Notes: a model not told the origin generated them from the sequence alone. Counted from the stretch's first letter, positions 32,373 through 43,658 are shown. The stretch: DNA of 64,000 nt from Pictodentalium vernedei (GCA_031216915.1 CM062296.1:796273608-796337607), one strand, 5' to 3'. Made by a program: numbers and translations.

Positions 32373-32942
32373 GTTACCAGGGACCAGCCTACAGGGCGAT
32401 GTAGGCGATATCTTCGCCCGTAACACCAGGTTTTCGCCCAATTTCTTTCTCTGGGCGAAGTTGAAGTCGCCTTACAGTTTTGAAAAGTCGCGGAGAAAAG
32501 TTATTTCCGGCAATTCCATTCCTAACTTTGCTTGGAAAAAATAGAAAAAAAATAAGTGTAGTGAAAGCAAATAATTGGGCAGGTTAAAGAATTACTAAAC
32601 ATATTGATTTTACTTCCCATAAAACCCAAAAATAATACCAACCATGGCACAATTTCATCATGACAATTCAAGTTTTCACTGGAGTGAAGTTAGATGACAA
32701 GACGAAAATTGCTCAAGTTCTTTTTTAATGTTTCATTTTGTGATTTCCACCATCAAACTTCGCTATACAGTGTATTTATTTAAAAACAACATTTTTGGTA
32801 ATGATAAAAATGTTTATTTTTTAGTTTTCACTTGTGAGTTTGAAGCATGTGATTTTTAAAAATTATTGTTGGGTGTGTTCCATTTGTGGCGGTCACAATA
32901 AGGGTCCTACTAAATTACCAAAAAAAGAAGTGAGTTACAGAA

Positions 32943-33090
32943 ATATATTTATTTATTTATTGGTGTTTAAGGTCACATACTTATGCACAATGGCTAATCG
33001 TGACCGTGACAGTTTTACGGGTGGAGGAAGCCGGAGTACCCGGAGAGAACCACCGAGCAATGACGAGCAAGCTGTCAGCTCTCCAGTGTT
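32943..33090 (-). repeat. SINE 3' fragment, inverted
   Basis: Reverse complement of the SINE 3' end: ATTTATTTATTTATTGGTGTTTAAGG, then CACAATGGCTAATCGTGACCG and GGAGGAAGCCGGAGTACCCG. The tRNA-like head is absent. Confidence 0.75.
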
Positions 33091-33139
33091 ACAGAAATAA
33101 ATGGTGTAAAAAGCAAACTGACAAATTCAATTATCTTCC

Positions 33140-33600
33140 TTGATAAAGAACATTTGCCTGGAAGAAATGATTCTCCAAACTGAATTGAAATGATATTTGG
33201 TTGACAAAAATAATACACTAAACTGAATTTAACCCCCCCCCCCCCCCCAATCGCTTTTAAACTGAATTGAACCCTTACCTTAACAGCTTTTTGTGAAATA
33301 ATAATTGGTTAGCAAAAAACAATTTGCTAAACTGAATGTAATCCTTTACCTAACACAGTTTTTTCGAGAATAATATTTGGTTGACAAAAGAAATAATTTG
33401 CTAAACGGAATTTAACCCTTTACCTAAAGCAGCATTTTGAGAAATAACATTTGGCTGGCAAAAGTAAATTTGATAAACTGAATTTAATCCTTTACGTAAC
33501 ACAGGTTCTTGAGAATATTTGGTTGTCAAAAGTAATTTGATAAACTGAATTTAACCCTTTACTTGACATAGCTTTTTGAGAAATAATATGTTTTGCTCAC
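33140..33600. repeat. Degenerate ~70-bp tandem repeats
   Basis: The motif GATAAACTGAATTTAACCCTTTAC recurs near 33,326, 33,402, 33,472 and 33,539, with TTTTGAGAAATAATATTTGGTTG between. Spacing is 67-76 bp. A C16 run interrupts the array near 33,233. No gene. Confidence 0.65.
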
Positions 33601-33728
33601 TTCTCCCTATTTTCACCTCACTTCTCCTTGAAACCTTGGGAGGGAGAAGTGACTTCTCCCTAAATTTAGCCTCCAGGCTGGTCTCTGCCTGTTACCAATT
33701 TCAATGAGCTGATTTGAGCCAAATTTGG

Positions 33729-34078
33729 GGGCGCAGTGGCTCAGTAGGTATAGATGCAGGCTGCAAGCCGAGAAGTCCTCGGTTTGAATCCCACCTGTGG
33801 CAACCGCATTGTGTCCTTGGGCAAGACACTTCACCCCAATGGCCCATGTGGGGGCACAGTGACGCTGTGCACTAAGGCGTACTGCACGTTGATGGTGCAC
33901 CTGTCTTCAACCAATGCTAACCCTGCTTGTGTGGAGTTAGTATGTTGGAGAGCTGACAGTTGCTTGCTGCTGCTTGGTGGTTCTCTCCAGGTACTCCAGC
34001 TTCCTCCACCTGTAAAACTGTCATGGTCATGATTAGCCATTGTGCAGACATATGTGACCTTAAAACACCCATAAATGA
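33729..34078 (+). mobile_element. tRNA-derived SINE, full head and body
   Basis: Starts GGGGGCGCAGTGGCTCAGTAGG, with pol III A-box-like (GTGGCTCAGTAGG) and B-box-like (GGTTTGAATCCCACC) motifs. A body follows with GTCCTTGGGCAAGACACTTC and ACTAAGGCGTACTGCACGTTG, then a tail ending ACCTTAAAACACCCATAAATG. It is the same family as 47,768-48,184. The short 3' A-rich tail shows decay. Confidence 0.8.
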
Positions 34079-34084
34079 CCCAAA

Positions 34085-34540
34085 TTTGGTATGTGGTATT
34101 ATTGTGTCATGAGTACTTGATTCATGCAAAAAATATTTTCCTTCATCCCCGTGGGAACCCAAGGAGCTTATAATAAAAATATTTTCAAATACCCATACTT
34201 CTCAGAACCCCCCCCCCCCCCCCCACCACCACCCCAGAACTGAGATTTGCTATTTGGTATGAAGCATCCTTGGGATCAGTAGAATGGAATTGTATAAAAA
34301 ATGCCACCTGTGGTATTATAGTCCACTGTAGAGGGAATAAAAAAATGCTGAGTCAATATTTTTCAAATCAAGTCCTTGGTTTAATATTTGGGCTCCATAA
34401 GGGAGCCCAAATTTTAACCTGGTGCAATATGAGAAATATTCTTCAAAAATCTTCTCCAGAAACCCCAGTCAGAATTTTTTCATATGTGATACACACCATC
34501 ATAAGAGTAGTCAGATTCAAGTTTTTTTATTCCCCGAAAA
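34085..34540. repeat. Interspersed repeat, copy of 1.9-2.4 kb
   Basis: Same landmarks in the same order as 1,960-2,410, including TTTGGTATGAAGCATCCTTGG and AAAAAATGCTGAGTC. A C16 run lies near 34,208. Confidence 0.6.
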
Positions 34541-34760
34541 AAATTCGGGGGAATCTAGCCGTGACGTCGTCCGTCTGTCCGTCCGGGCGTAGATGGAATT
34601 CGTGTCCGCTCCATAACTTCTTACAGCCTTCAAGGATATTAATGATACTTGGTATTATTATTGCCCACAACCAGAAGGTGTGTCGCGAATAAGATTGGAA
34701 TGGCTATCAAGGCTTTTTTCGGGGGAATCAGCCACCCTTTGGTGGCCATCCTCTAGTTTA
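34540..34760. repeat. Short element with inverted CCCCGAAAAA ends
   Basis: Starts CCCCGAAAAAAATTCGGGGGAATC and ends CTTTTTTCGGGGGAATCAGCC. A CGTCCGTCTGTCCGTCCGG run lies inside. No coding potential. Confidence 0.45.
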
Positions 34761-34911
34761 AATCAGGTACAGTACTAAATTAATATTTAAGGTGAGAATT
34801 TGGTCAGTAGGAACTGTTCTGTTGCAATTTGTTTGAGGTGTCCATAGGGCAAATGAAGTGGAACACAGCTCAACTCCAGTAACCAAAATATTTCTTATTT
34901 CTCACTGACAG

Positions 34912-35157
34912 TTAACCCTTTACTCAACGAATCGCCTCCATCCGCCCACGCAATATACAAATTCAGCAGCTGAAAAAATATTTTTTTAAAAATTTTAACA
35001 AAACCATATCATGTGACCCCTCTTTGGAACGAGCTCATCAAGCTCGTTCCAAAGAGGAGTCACACGATATAGTTTTGTTGAAATTTTTTGAAAAAATTTT
35101 AAAAATTATATTTAAAATAATAAATTCTGAAATCGTCTGCATTGCGTAAAGGGTTAA
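34912..35157. mobile_element. Palindromic TTAA-flanked MITE (same family as 4.63 kb)
   Basis: TTAA at 34,912-34,915 and 35,154-35,157 flanks CCCTTTAC ends. The core palindrome is TGTGACCCCTCTTTGGAACGA and its inverse around 35,040. Homologous in design and sequence to 4,632-4,883. Confidence 0.8.
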
Positions 35158-35745
35158 ATGGGAGGGCGGTGGCTCAGTGGTCACAGCATTGAACTTCAAA
35201 CTGAAAGGTCCTTGGTTTCAACCCTGACCAGTAGTAACTGCATTGTATCCTTGGACAAGGCACTTAATCCTGATTGCCCACATGGGCATTTGTGGCACTC
35301 TGTACTAAGGCGTACTGCACATCGATGGTGCACTTGCCTTCAACCAATGCTAACCCTGTTTGTGCAGAGTTACAGGACTTGCCTTGAGTCGGGGCTGATC
35401 AGCCCAGGCCCTGAGATCAGCTCCGAGGAGCACTTGCTGGGGGCTTTTTTTCAAGCCCCGACATTTTCCACAAAAAAGCACTAACAATAATGGACAAAAT
35501 GGAAAATCAGCCCCAAAAAGGCCCCGACCTCAATATGTGGGGCACTTTTTTTAGGCCCCGACAATTTTACTCAAGGCGAGCCCTGGAGGTAGTATTTTGG
35601 GGAGTCTTGTCAGTTGCTCAGTCTTGTTTGGTGGTACTCACCGGGTACTCCAGCTTCTTCCACCCATAAAACTGTCCAAGATGAGGTGACTTGGCTGTTG
35701 AAAGTGTCATTAAACCACAATGTAAAAAAAAAACAAACTGACAAT
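35158..35745 (+). mobile_element. SINE interrupted by a hAT-type MITE
   Basis: Head GGGCGGTGGCTCAGTGG, degenerate B-box GGTTTCAACCCTGACC, body GTATCCTTGGACAAGGCACTT and TACTAAGGCGTACTGCACATCG. The SINE body is interrupted at 35,373 and continues after 35,585 (AGTATTTTGGGGAG-CTTGTCAGTTGCTC). It begins directly at the end of the preceding MITE. Confidence 0.75.
35373..35585. mobile_element. hAT-type MITE, 213 bp
   Basis: Inverted termini CAGGACTTGCCTTGAGT and, from the right, CAGGGCTCGCCTTGAGT. The interior contains GGGGCTGATCAGCCC and AGGCCCCGACA repeats. A blurred flanking similarity (GAGTTA / GAGGTA) may be the target duplication. Ends resemble the element at 45,611-45,821. Confidence 0.65.
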
Positions 35746-36049
35746 TAAGCAGGTCTGAAAAATATACTTTCTTCATGCAGGTCTGTAAAAGAGGTGGACA
35801 GTAAAAAGAATTTAAAACTGAAATGGTGGCCCATTGAGAATTGGGAAAATCAGAAATATATACATACAACCCTCTTATTTACTGTAAATGCTACCACTAA
35901 ACAGACACTTCAGAGTGCACCAGGAAGCAGTTGAAATTCACAAAAACAACCCTATGACTTGAATCAAATTTCCTGAAGGCCTTTCGATCTCAACTTTATC
36001 AGAACTCCTGTAATGAATCCACTATTGTTGTAATGTCTCATTATCTTCT

Positions 36050-36935
36050 ATACACTGATGTCAAAATATTAAAATTTTAAGCAGCAATTTTCCCATAATG
36101 CTGCTAGTATTTAACCAATTCAGTCTTGTTTGACAGAGCAAATTGGGCTCTGTCGAACAAGATTAAATTTGTTAAATTCCTAATTGCATTATGGAATAAA
36201 TTTACTTTATCATATGACTCGTCCGTTTTGTTCACTTTAAAACATTTGATATTTTGTTTTCATATTAATCAGTGATAAATAAAGCCTTCCATCAATTTCA
36301 TTGGTCAATTTCAAATCTAGACAATTTGATTGGCTGAACAAAATAAAACTGGGCCACATTTTCATAATTTGCATAATTAGAGTTGGGAGCTTTCATTGGT
36401 CAATTTCAAAACTGGACAGTTTGATTGGCTAAACAAAATACAACTGGGTGACATTTGCATAATTTCGGTAGGGAGAATTTACGTTATCTGTCCTATTTAG
36501 GGTGGGTTATATTGTTAATATTTTACCTACAAGAAAAACGCCATTCATTTTTTTTTATATTTTTACTTTTTTCTTCCAAAACATAGGTTATGACCCCTCA
36601 TTGGAAGCAAAAAATGAAAACTTTTAGTTACACAAGGATATTTTTTCCAAGTGCCGTCTGCAACTCAAGTTAGGTGATCGGTTAAAAAGTCATAACTAAG
36701 TGGCTAATTTGTGCATGTGTGTGTCATATGATAAATAGAATATGATAAATAGAATATGAAATGAGTGTTTTTCTCATATAATAATTATGAAACTCATCCG
36801 AATTTTCCATTTGTTCTTGCCAGAGGCTCGCCCAAACGGAAAATTCTTAGACTCGTTTCATAAATATTATATGAGAAAAACACTCATTACATATCCTCTA
36901 TGTCTGAAACTTCAATATTTTGACATCAGTGTGCA
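36050..36935. mobile_element. Interrupted palindromic MITE with other repeats inside
   Basis: The left part (CACTGATGTCAAAATATTAAA through TTCCCATAATG-TGCTAG and the inverse at 36,120-36,200) and the distant right end (AATATTTTGACATCAGTGTGC, about 36,912-36,935) match the MITE at 44-255. About 680 bp of other sequence separates them. This includes a partial core of the 4.63-kb MITE family (36,585-36,615) and a hairpin at 36,739-36,895. Confidence 0.55.
36739..36895. repeat. Foldback hairpin element
   Basis: GAATATGAAATGAGTGTTTTTCTCATATAAT (in two parts) is inverted as ATATTATATGAGAAAAACACTCATTACATATCC. An inner pair, GAAACTCATCCGAATTTTCC, has its inverse GGAAAATTCTTAGACTCG. Stem about 60 bp. 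Confidence 0.7.
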
Positions 36936-37019
36936 AGAGCATTTATACTGGGTATGATTAAACATTTTATTCATCCAAAGCTTAAATAAACTTTGTTTAT
37001 TTTATTTCAAAATTTTTAT

Positions 37020-37220
37020 ATTTTTATACTGTACCAATGACCCAGACATAGCTGGTGCTAACTCTTAAAATATAGAGCCAAACACAAATTTTGCCCCCCA
37101 ATCCCCAAAATTTGCATCCAAAACCAAAGAAAACATGTCCTGAATGGCCCTCCACACTTCACCTCTACTGCGCATGCGCAGTGTCAAGGACGTTCCGAAA
37201 TTGGCGCCATTATTCATTCT
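37020..37220 (+). repeat. Element E, left ITR
   Basis: Inverted partner 43,432-43,658. Palindrome ACTGCGCATGCGCAGT at 37,167-37,182. Near-identical to D's left ITR. Confidence 0.9.
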
Positions 37221-38099
37221 TAGTTTGGCCCTTCATCAGTTAACATCTGACTGATCTTTGTGCTTGTAAATCTCAGTTTAAATGATGCCAGACACATAAA
37301 TATTAGTGAAATGGTGATTCTAAGGAGGAAATATAGAAGGAGGAGAGGAAAAATGTGTGACAGAATATTATCAGGGCTGTAACTTAAAATTTTTTAATGA
37401 AATTATGTTAAGTTACCTATTTTCGAGGCAGCAGCCATTTTGTTGTCATTCTTGTTATTTAGTTACACTGATTTTTCAGAGTTTTCCTCTCTCCCTTTCC
37501 TTTAAGTCCCCTCTTGCTATTCTCCCATGCTTTTGGCATAGTTTCTGTAATTATTATTACTAAAATTTCTTGGGAGTTTTAGCTGAATAACAGAATGAAT
37601 TCTGTTCTTTTCCCCATGTTTACGTCTTCACCTATGGGTGGTTAGGCATTGTGTTCTGCATCTACCATCTGATGTTCTGCAGTTTCTTCCCTGGAAGTCT
37701 CTGTTTTGCTTCAGATAGTGTATTTTTGGTAACTGATTTCGGGCCTGGGTGCCTGGAGTCTTATTTTAGTGTTTTTACACTCATTGTTTACATTTACAAC
37801 AGCCCTCTGTGTGAGGGGGGGATTTCTTGAAAATAATATCTTGATGTTAATTTAATCCTAACTAGATATATTATTATTGTTCGTAAGTGTTGCATAAATT
37901 GTTTAAAATATTTTTAAATTTTTTGTCCACACTTAGGCTTGGGATCCATTGGGGCTCAACGTCGTTACTTTTCAGAAACTTGGGCTGTTCTGAAAAAATA
38001 TTTTTTCAAAATATTTTGATTTCAATTATTTTTTCTATGTTAATAGATCATATTATTATTATGTATTTTGATTGTCAGGGGTTGGTGCGAGTACCAGGA

Positions 38100-39440
38100 C
38101 TTTGTTTTCTTTTCACATTGAAAGGATTTTGATCAATTGTAATAAGAGGAAGTCTTCCTCTGACTTTTATAATCATTCTATATGTAGTCAGTGTACTCGC
38201 ATTAACTCCTGTTCTGTATCTGATGATTTCGATGACAACATGGGAAGCGTATGTCACGGTATGTTAGTGGGGAATTGGACATTCCGGTCCTTTCCCCGCA
38301 GGGTCACTCTACTTTATCAATTTCTATTTCAGACGATCAAGATTAGGGTGATGTATCTGTGATGTCTTCCAACAGTGTGCCTCCGTCGTCACAATTAATG
38401 AAGGGCTAGCGGAAAAGTGCTCATGTAAATACGCCAATTGCCTAAGAGGACCCTAGTAGGTTCGACGGCCTTTGACGTCCGCTAGCTTGCCCGGTGTAGC
38501 GTCCATTCATCGAATGGTTCGGCAGCCGGGTTTGTCCATTGCGGTCTAGAAGGAGTTTTGGGGTGATGCGAGCACTATAAATCAACCAAATGCACACCCA
38601 GTGACGGCGGATTAGAGGGAGAACGGAGGAAGCCTTTTAGTCCAGTTCATAGCTCGTTCTGGACGGCGAGCGAGAGAGGCCCCTCTCTCGTACAACAACA
38701 TCTGGCCCCAGATGTTGCGGTACAAAATGTTTCGCATTCGGAGCATACGTCCGCCGCTCGGGACGCTCCGACATATAGTCAGTCCGGAGAGACTGTCAAT
38801 AAGGCTTCCTCATTCTCATGGTAGCGCACACGACTGCTCTTGGCTACGTGACCTCGGATATCCAGTCAGCTTCGCCAGTCAGAGAATCATCGGCGACCGG
38901 GTCACACCATCCGGTAGCCAGGGACACGAGGCCTGCAGACTCCGGACGTTCGCATAGGAAGTGTGCGGGAGTCAACGTACACGGAGCTTCCGGCGGCAAT
39001 GCATCGTAAGACCGCTACTGCACAGGCCTCGGGGACGGATGTGCTATCCTAAATAGCACAGCTTATCGCAGCATCCCAGCAACAACTGAATCTGTCGCAT
39101 AATGTTTTATCCGATGATGCTGGGTCGGGACGCTCCGCGGAAGCGGGTACGGACGTCCGAATATTTCATCCGGTCCGACGGGATACCGAAAGGGATTCGG
39201 AGGATTTCGAGCTTTCCCTTTCGGAACAACATATGCTGTTGTGTATGTCATCTGACTTGATCTTCTACAGGTTCTTTCGTCGGAACCAGAATGCTGCGAT
39301 GCCAGATAAGAAACTGATAGCGTCGGTGGACTTAGAAATTTTTGGTTCGGTTCAGGGACATCGTCCCTCAGTTCCGACATAGTCCAATAATGTCACACAA
39401 ACTTTCGAATTATTGAACGACGCTATATATTTATTATTAT
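38100..39440 (+). pseudogene. Element E gag pseudogene, first copy
   Basis: Starts at the former gag ATG region, where CACATTG now replaces CACAATG (38,115). It follows B's gag to a point equal to B 14,650 (TTGAACGACGCTATATAT at 39,413). Frames are broken repeatedly. Directly after it, gag begins again. Confidence 0.75.
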
Positions 39441-39479
39441 ATGCTTGCTATTACCAAGGATTTCTGGTTTCTTCGCAAA

Positions 39480-41062
39480 GTTACGGAGATGTCTTTCAAA
39501 AGTGTGCCTCTGTCGTCATAGTTAATGAAGAGCTAGCGGCAATAAGTGCTCATGGAATATGTCTATCGCCTAAGAGGTCCCTTGTAGGATCGACGGAGTG
39601 ACATTCGCTAGCTCACCCGGTGTAGCGTACATTCATCGAATGGTTCGGCTGCCGGGTTCGTCCGTTGCGGTCTAGGAAGGAGATTTGGGTGATGCGAGCA
39701 CTATAATTACTTTAGTACTCACCCAGTGACGGCGGATTGAGGACAGATCGGAGGAAGCCTGTTAGTCTGGTTCCTGGCTTGTCCAGGTCCGTCCGGGCTG
39801 TGAGCGAGAGAGGTCCCTCTCTCGTCCAACAACATAGGGGACCGCATGTTGTGGTTCAGATATTTTACATTCGGAGCATATGTCCGTCGCTCGGGACGCT
39901 CCATTATATTGACAGTCCGAGAGACTGTCGATTATGCTTCCTCATCCTCACAGCAGTGCACACGACCGCACATTGGCTACGTGACTTCGAATATCCGCTC
40001 AGTTTCGTCATTCAGTGATTCCACGGCGATCAGGTCAGGCCATCCGGTAGCCAAGAGACACGAGGCCTATACACTCCGTTCGCTCGCATTTTAGTAGTAT
40101 GCACGGGGTAACGATCACGGAGCTTCCAGCGGCACTGCATCGTAGGACCGCTTCTCCACAGGCCTCAGTGACGGATGTGCTATCCGAGTTAGCACAGTTT
40201 TTTCGCAGCATCCCAGCAATCAACAGTTTCTTGGCCGAATCAGGAATTATCCGATGGCGCTGGGTCGGTGCGGTCCGCGGTTGCATCAGGTACGGACGAC
40301 CGAACGCTTTATAGGGTCCGACAGGATGGCGAAAGGGATTCGAAAGATTTCGAGTTTTCCCTTTCGTAGCATCGGAAGCTGCCATACATATCTTCCGGCA
40401 TTATCTTCCAGTGATTGTTACTTCGGACTACATTGCTGCGATGTTGGATAAGAGACTTATAGCGTCATTGGACACGGAATTTTGGATCGGTTCAGGGACA
40501 TTGTCCCTGACTTACCGACACAGTCCAATAATGTCATTAGAACATGTGTATTATTTATCGACGCTATATATATATAAGCCTGCTACCAAGCATGATAGTT
40601 TAGTTTCTTGTCCGCAATGCTCATTTCTGCCTTTTATCATTTATACGAATAATTTATTTTGGCAGAACAGGGCATCCTGAGAGTTCATATGCGTCTAGAC
40701 GGCGTGGTTAAAGACTGGAAATAATCTTTTTCGCCGTCTATGTCTTTTCCAACCACAATGTTGGAAACGACAATGATGTCTAATAGACTTAACTTAGACG
40801 CTTTATCATACGTAATCCACCTTACTGAGGCGTTATCATTACGTCTTCTAGAGAAAGAATTCCGGGATATGATCCTCAATATGATTTCTTTTGAGGGCAG
40901 TAGTTTGTTCACGTATAACTCCGCCCTTCAGTGGCTGCTTGGAGTTGGTTAGACGTGACGCAGCCCTAGCTACATCCACGCGCGTGGATAGTAAGGTGAA
41001 GAACTCTCTCAGAGTCGCTTCGTTCTCGGAGAAGCTTCTCTTCGACGGCAACTTTTCAGCAA
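39480..41062 (+). pseudogene. Element E gag pseudogene, second copy
   Basis: Restarts at a point equal to B 13,590 (GAGATGTCTTTCAAAAGTGTGCCTC in two parts) and repeats the same stretch, then goes further to B 15,150. The two copies are diverged from each other. D's gag matches this second copy. It ends at the shared deletion (CCATGAATTGCTCGAT, 41,065). Confidence 0.75.
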
Positions 41063-41620
41063 TCCATGAATTGCTCGATTTACACGTTCTCTTGTCTATC
41101 TAGTGTAGCAAGAGATTCAGACTGGGGCAAACATTCGGTGGTTGACTCAGAGAGTGCCACTGCAGTTGCCGGATCCGAGTTTTATAATTATGACGGTTGC
41201 CAGTCAAACAGGTTGGGATATAATATTGATCCCAACGGATTCGAAGTGCCAGGGTCTTTGGGTTCCGCAGTCTCTAAGCAAGTACTTATCTTCCACGGAA
41301 TAATGTTTTTTTTAGGCTTGCTTTATGTCATTGGATGAACATTATTCAGAAATGCATGTCCAAATCCTGTCCGTTAATTCGACAGTAAGTGGCGTATCTC
41401 CAGAACCAGGGAGGCACTCATTCATTTCCGTTATTCAGTTTAATGGAAAGAATCCTTCTGTTTGTTATAGTACACCAAGTTCTGCTTCGGTCCGTCATAT
41501 TCCGGGTCGTCTGATTGTATTACCGGACTCCCGTTCACTTATGGGTCGCTTGTTGCCGTCAGAATGGGCTCTCAACAAACAAGTATTCAATCAGATTTGC
41601 TATCAATGGGAGAGTTGTTT
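41062..41620 (+). pseudogene. Element E RNase H remnant
   Basis: Enters inside RNase H as D does. It retains CATATTCCGGGTCGTCTGATTGTA (HIPGRLIVL) near 41,497 and TTGCCGTCAGAATGGGCTC near 41,551. At 41,612 the sequence jumps from TGGGAGAG to TTGTTTCAGCAAGTATTGC, losing most of the MT-like region that D still has. Not functional. Confidence 0.7.
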
Positions 41621-42845
41621 CAGCAAGTATTGCTAAGATAAACAACCACAATACATTTCTGTTGATAGCATCTCTGTCTTCACAGAGACCGTGGGTAAAT
41701 TTACTCTGATGTCTACTGTGGGACTTAACGCGAAATCTTCCTCCATGAGAGGATCTTTTTTCGCTGGGTAAAATCGTGTCATCTTTATCACAACCCGCAA
41801 GGTCTCAACCTTCACGTATTCCATTGTGTGGTCCTTATTGCATTGTAAGCATTGTTCTGGACGAGCTTTGGACGCGATTTCTTACTATAGGAGAACCTCT
41901 TCTTCGCTATACTATGTGGCTAAAGTGGAGGCTCTTCCGTCATTGGTGTAGGGATCACTATGTTGATATTGTTGATTCCTCCATACTAGTCATTGCAACT
42001 TTTTAGTATACTTGTGTGACAAGATCTACTGCAGCCTGTTATTATTAAGGTTATAGGTTTATGTTACCTCATACCTATGCACTCTATGATAGTTTACAAT
42101 TGAGTCTTATGTCTCTTTATCTAAGTCAGTTAGTAACTTTTCGATAAATAGACTTAGAATCATTAGATTAAATTCCTATACTGAATTTAACTTCGGTTCT
42201 TATTTAGCTAAGTAATCATTTGAGCCTCTGGAAACAGTAGTTTTCAAATTCTGATCTTTTAGACAGTAATTCTGTTGGCTTCTCTTTTACTGAAGAGTCA
42301 GTGAGTTTCATGCACTATCGGCTGATGATTTTCACTTTCGTAGTTTCGGAATCACTACTTCCTTTACTATTTAGGTTGGATTTTCGCATAGAGTCAGGCT
42401 CCTAATTAATATCCGGAACCTATTGTTATTAAGGTCCTTCCGTCTTCGTACGGGCATAGGCCTTTACTCTGTCCGGTTAGAGTTATGTATTTATAAACAG
42501 ATATCTGTTTATTACTACGGGCGTAAGCTTCTTCTGTCTTTGATGCCTAATACAAGGACGTTATGCTCCATTCTATTGCTAATGGATTCAATTAACTATC
42601 GATACTGCTTATGGTATATCATTCACTCAGCAGTTGTGTTTGAGATTTCGGCTCTTGAAGTAAGAGTTCTTCTACATCTTGGGCTTACATTAATAGTGTC
42701 GCTATTATAGATTTTTTAAGGCTGCTCATTGCGCTCAGCCATCCATATTCATGAATTTTTATCTCAGAAATATCGAGTCCATTTCTGGAGGCCTCTATTG
42801 TTAGGTCTATTATCTACTGCTCAGAATGTCATTCACTTAACAGTT
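41620..42845 (+). pseudogene. Element E tyrosine recombinase pseudogene
   Basis: Closely parallel to D's decayed recombinase, sharing several of the same lesions (AATTCCTATACWGAATTTA; TCATTTGAGCCTCTGGAAACAG). The HxxR box region reads GCTCTTGAAGTAAGAG, losing the histidine codon. Shared lesions show that D and E descend from an already defective copy. Confidence 0.75.
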
Positions 42846-43284
42846 GCTACTATAGCTAGGCAGGCTGTTTGTTTCAGCAGTGACTCCGTTCTGCTGCCCT
42901 ATTCGCTCTGGGCTATTTGACCCAGGGCAAGAAAAAGGGGGGGGGGGGGGGAAGGGTGTTCCCTTGGGTCACCTGTTTTACTATGAAAACAAGGGGATAC
43001 CTTCTCCGGAGTTAGTAATTCTGAGCTGTTATTGGGATGGTTGTTTAGTGAGAAGTTTATGTTTTAAAAATTCATTCAGGTCCTAGTTTTTAAAGTATAG
43101 CTTTTGAATATAGCACGTGTCAACGGACATTATTATACAATCCTCAGACACTTTTAAGGAGTATTAAGAGTCTCTATTCTCTAGACTTACTTTTTTTACT
43201 CTATTTTATATAATTGAGCGTATTCCATCTTGCTCTATGCCCTTGGCCCTCCAGCCTTTTTACTATTCAGCTATTTCTGGGTCA

Positions 43285-43366
43285 TTGGTACAGTATAAAA
43301 ATGTTAAAAAATTTATAGTAATTTATATATTTTTTATACTTACCAATGACCCAGACGGGGATGGCC
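43285..43366 (+). other. Element E ICR
   Basis: 82 bp, same as B, C and D apart from the first bases (TTTCTGGGTC for AGTCTGGGTC). The join is at 43,312/43,313. Confidence 0.92.
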
Positions 43367-43431
43367 CTCCCAGGAGTTGGGAACTCTTACCTCCCCGCTG
43401 AGTACATAGCGCTTACCAGGCACTGGTTTTA

Positions 43432-43658
43432 AGAATGAATAATGGCGCCAATTTTGGAACGTCCTTGACACTGCGCATGCGCAGTAGAGGTGAAGTGTGG
43501 AGGGCCATTCAGGACATGTTTTCTTTGGTTTTAGATGCAAATTTTGGGGATTGGGGGGCAAAATTTGTGTTTGGCCCTATATTTTAAGAGTTAGCACCAG
43601 CTATGTCTGGGTCATTGGTAAGTATAAAAAATATATAAATTACTATAAATTTTTTAAC
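43432..43658 (+). repeat. Element E, right ITR
   Basis: Inverted partner of 37,020-37,220 with right-specific end TTTTTTAAC. Palindrome at 43,470-43,485. The next 19 bp are the host splice acceptor flank. Confidence 0.9.

Larger units (their letters stand above)
37020..43658 (+). mobile_element. DIRS-type retrotransposon E, next to a host exon
   Basis: Complete ends: ATTTTTATACTG at 37,020 and TTTTTTAAC at 43,658. Parts in order: left ITR, leader, duplicated gag, RNase H, YR, ICR, right ITR. RT and most of the MT-like region are absent. It shares its internal deletion and ITR variants with D. It lies 19 bp upstream of the host exon at 43,678, in the same orientation as the gene. Confidence 0.9.

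Noticed and set aside
33754-34032. Small protein in the SINE (also at 47,853-48,119)
   Set aside because: The same reading appears in each SINE copy but is broken differently. SINEs are non-coding.
1-37019. Upstream acyl-CoA dehydrogenase exons
   Set aside because: I looked for the segment preceding [10 protein letters not shown] in the unique gaps (4.9-5.7 kb and 32.0-37.0 kb) and saw no match with splice sites. A short exon could still be missed by eye.
5700-43658. Endogenous retrovirus or LTR retrotransposon
   Set aside because: No direct LTRs, protease, DDE integrase, envelope gene or primer-binding site. The termini are inverted, and the integration enzyme is a tyrosine recombinase.
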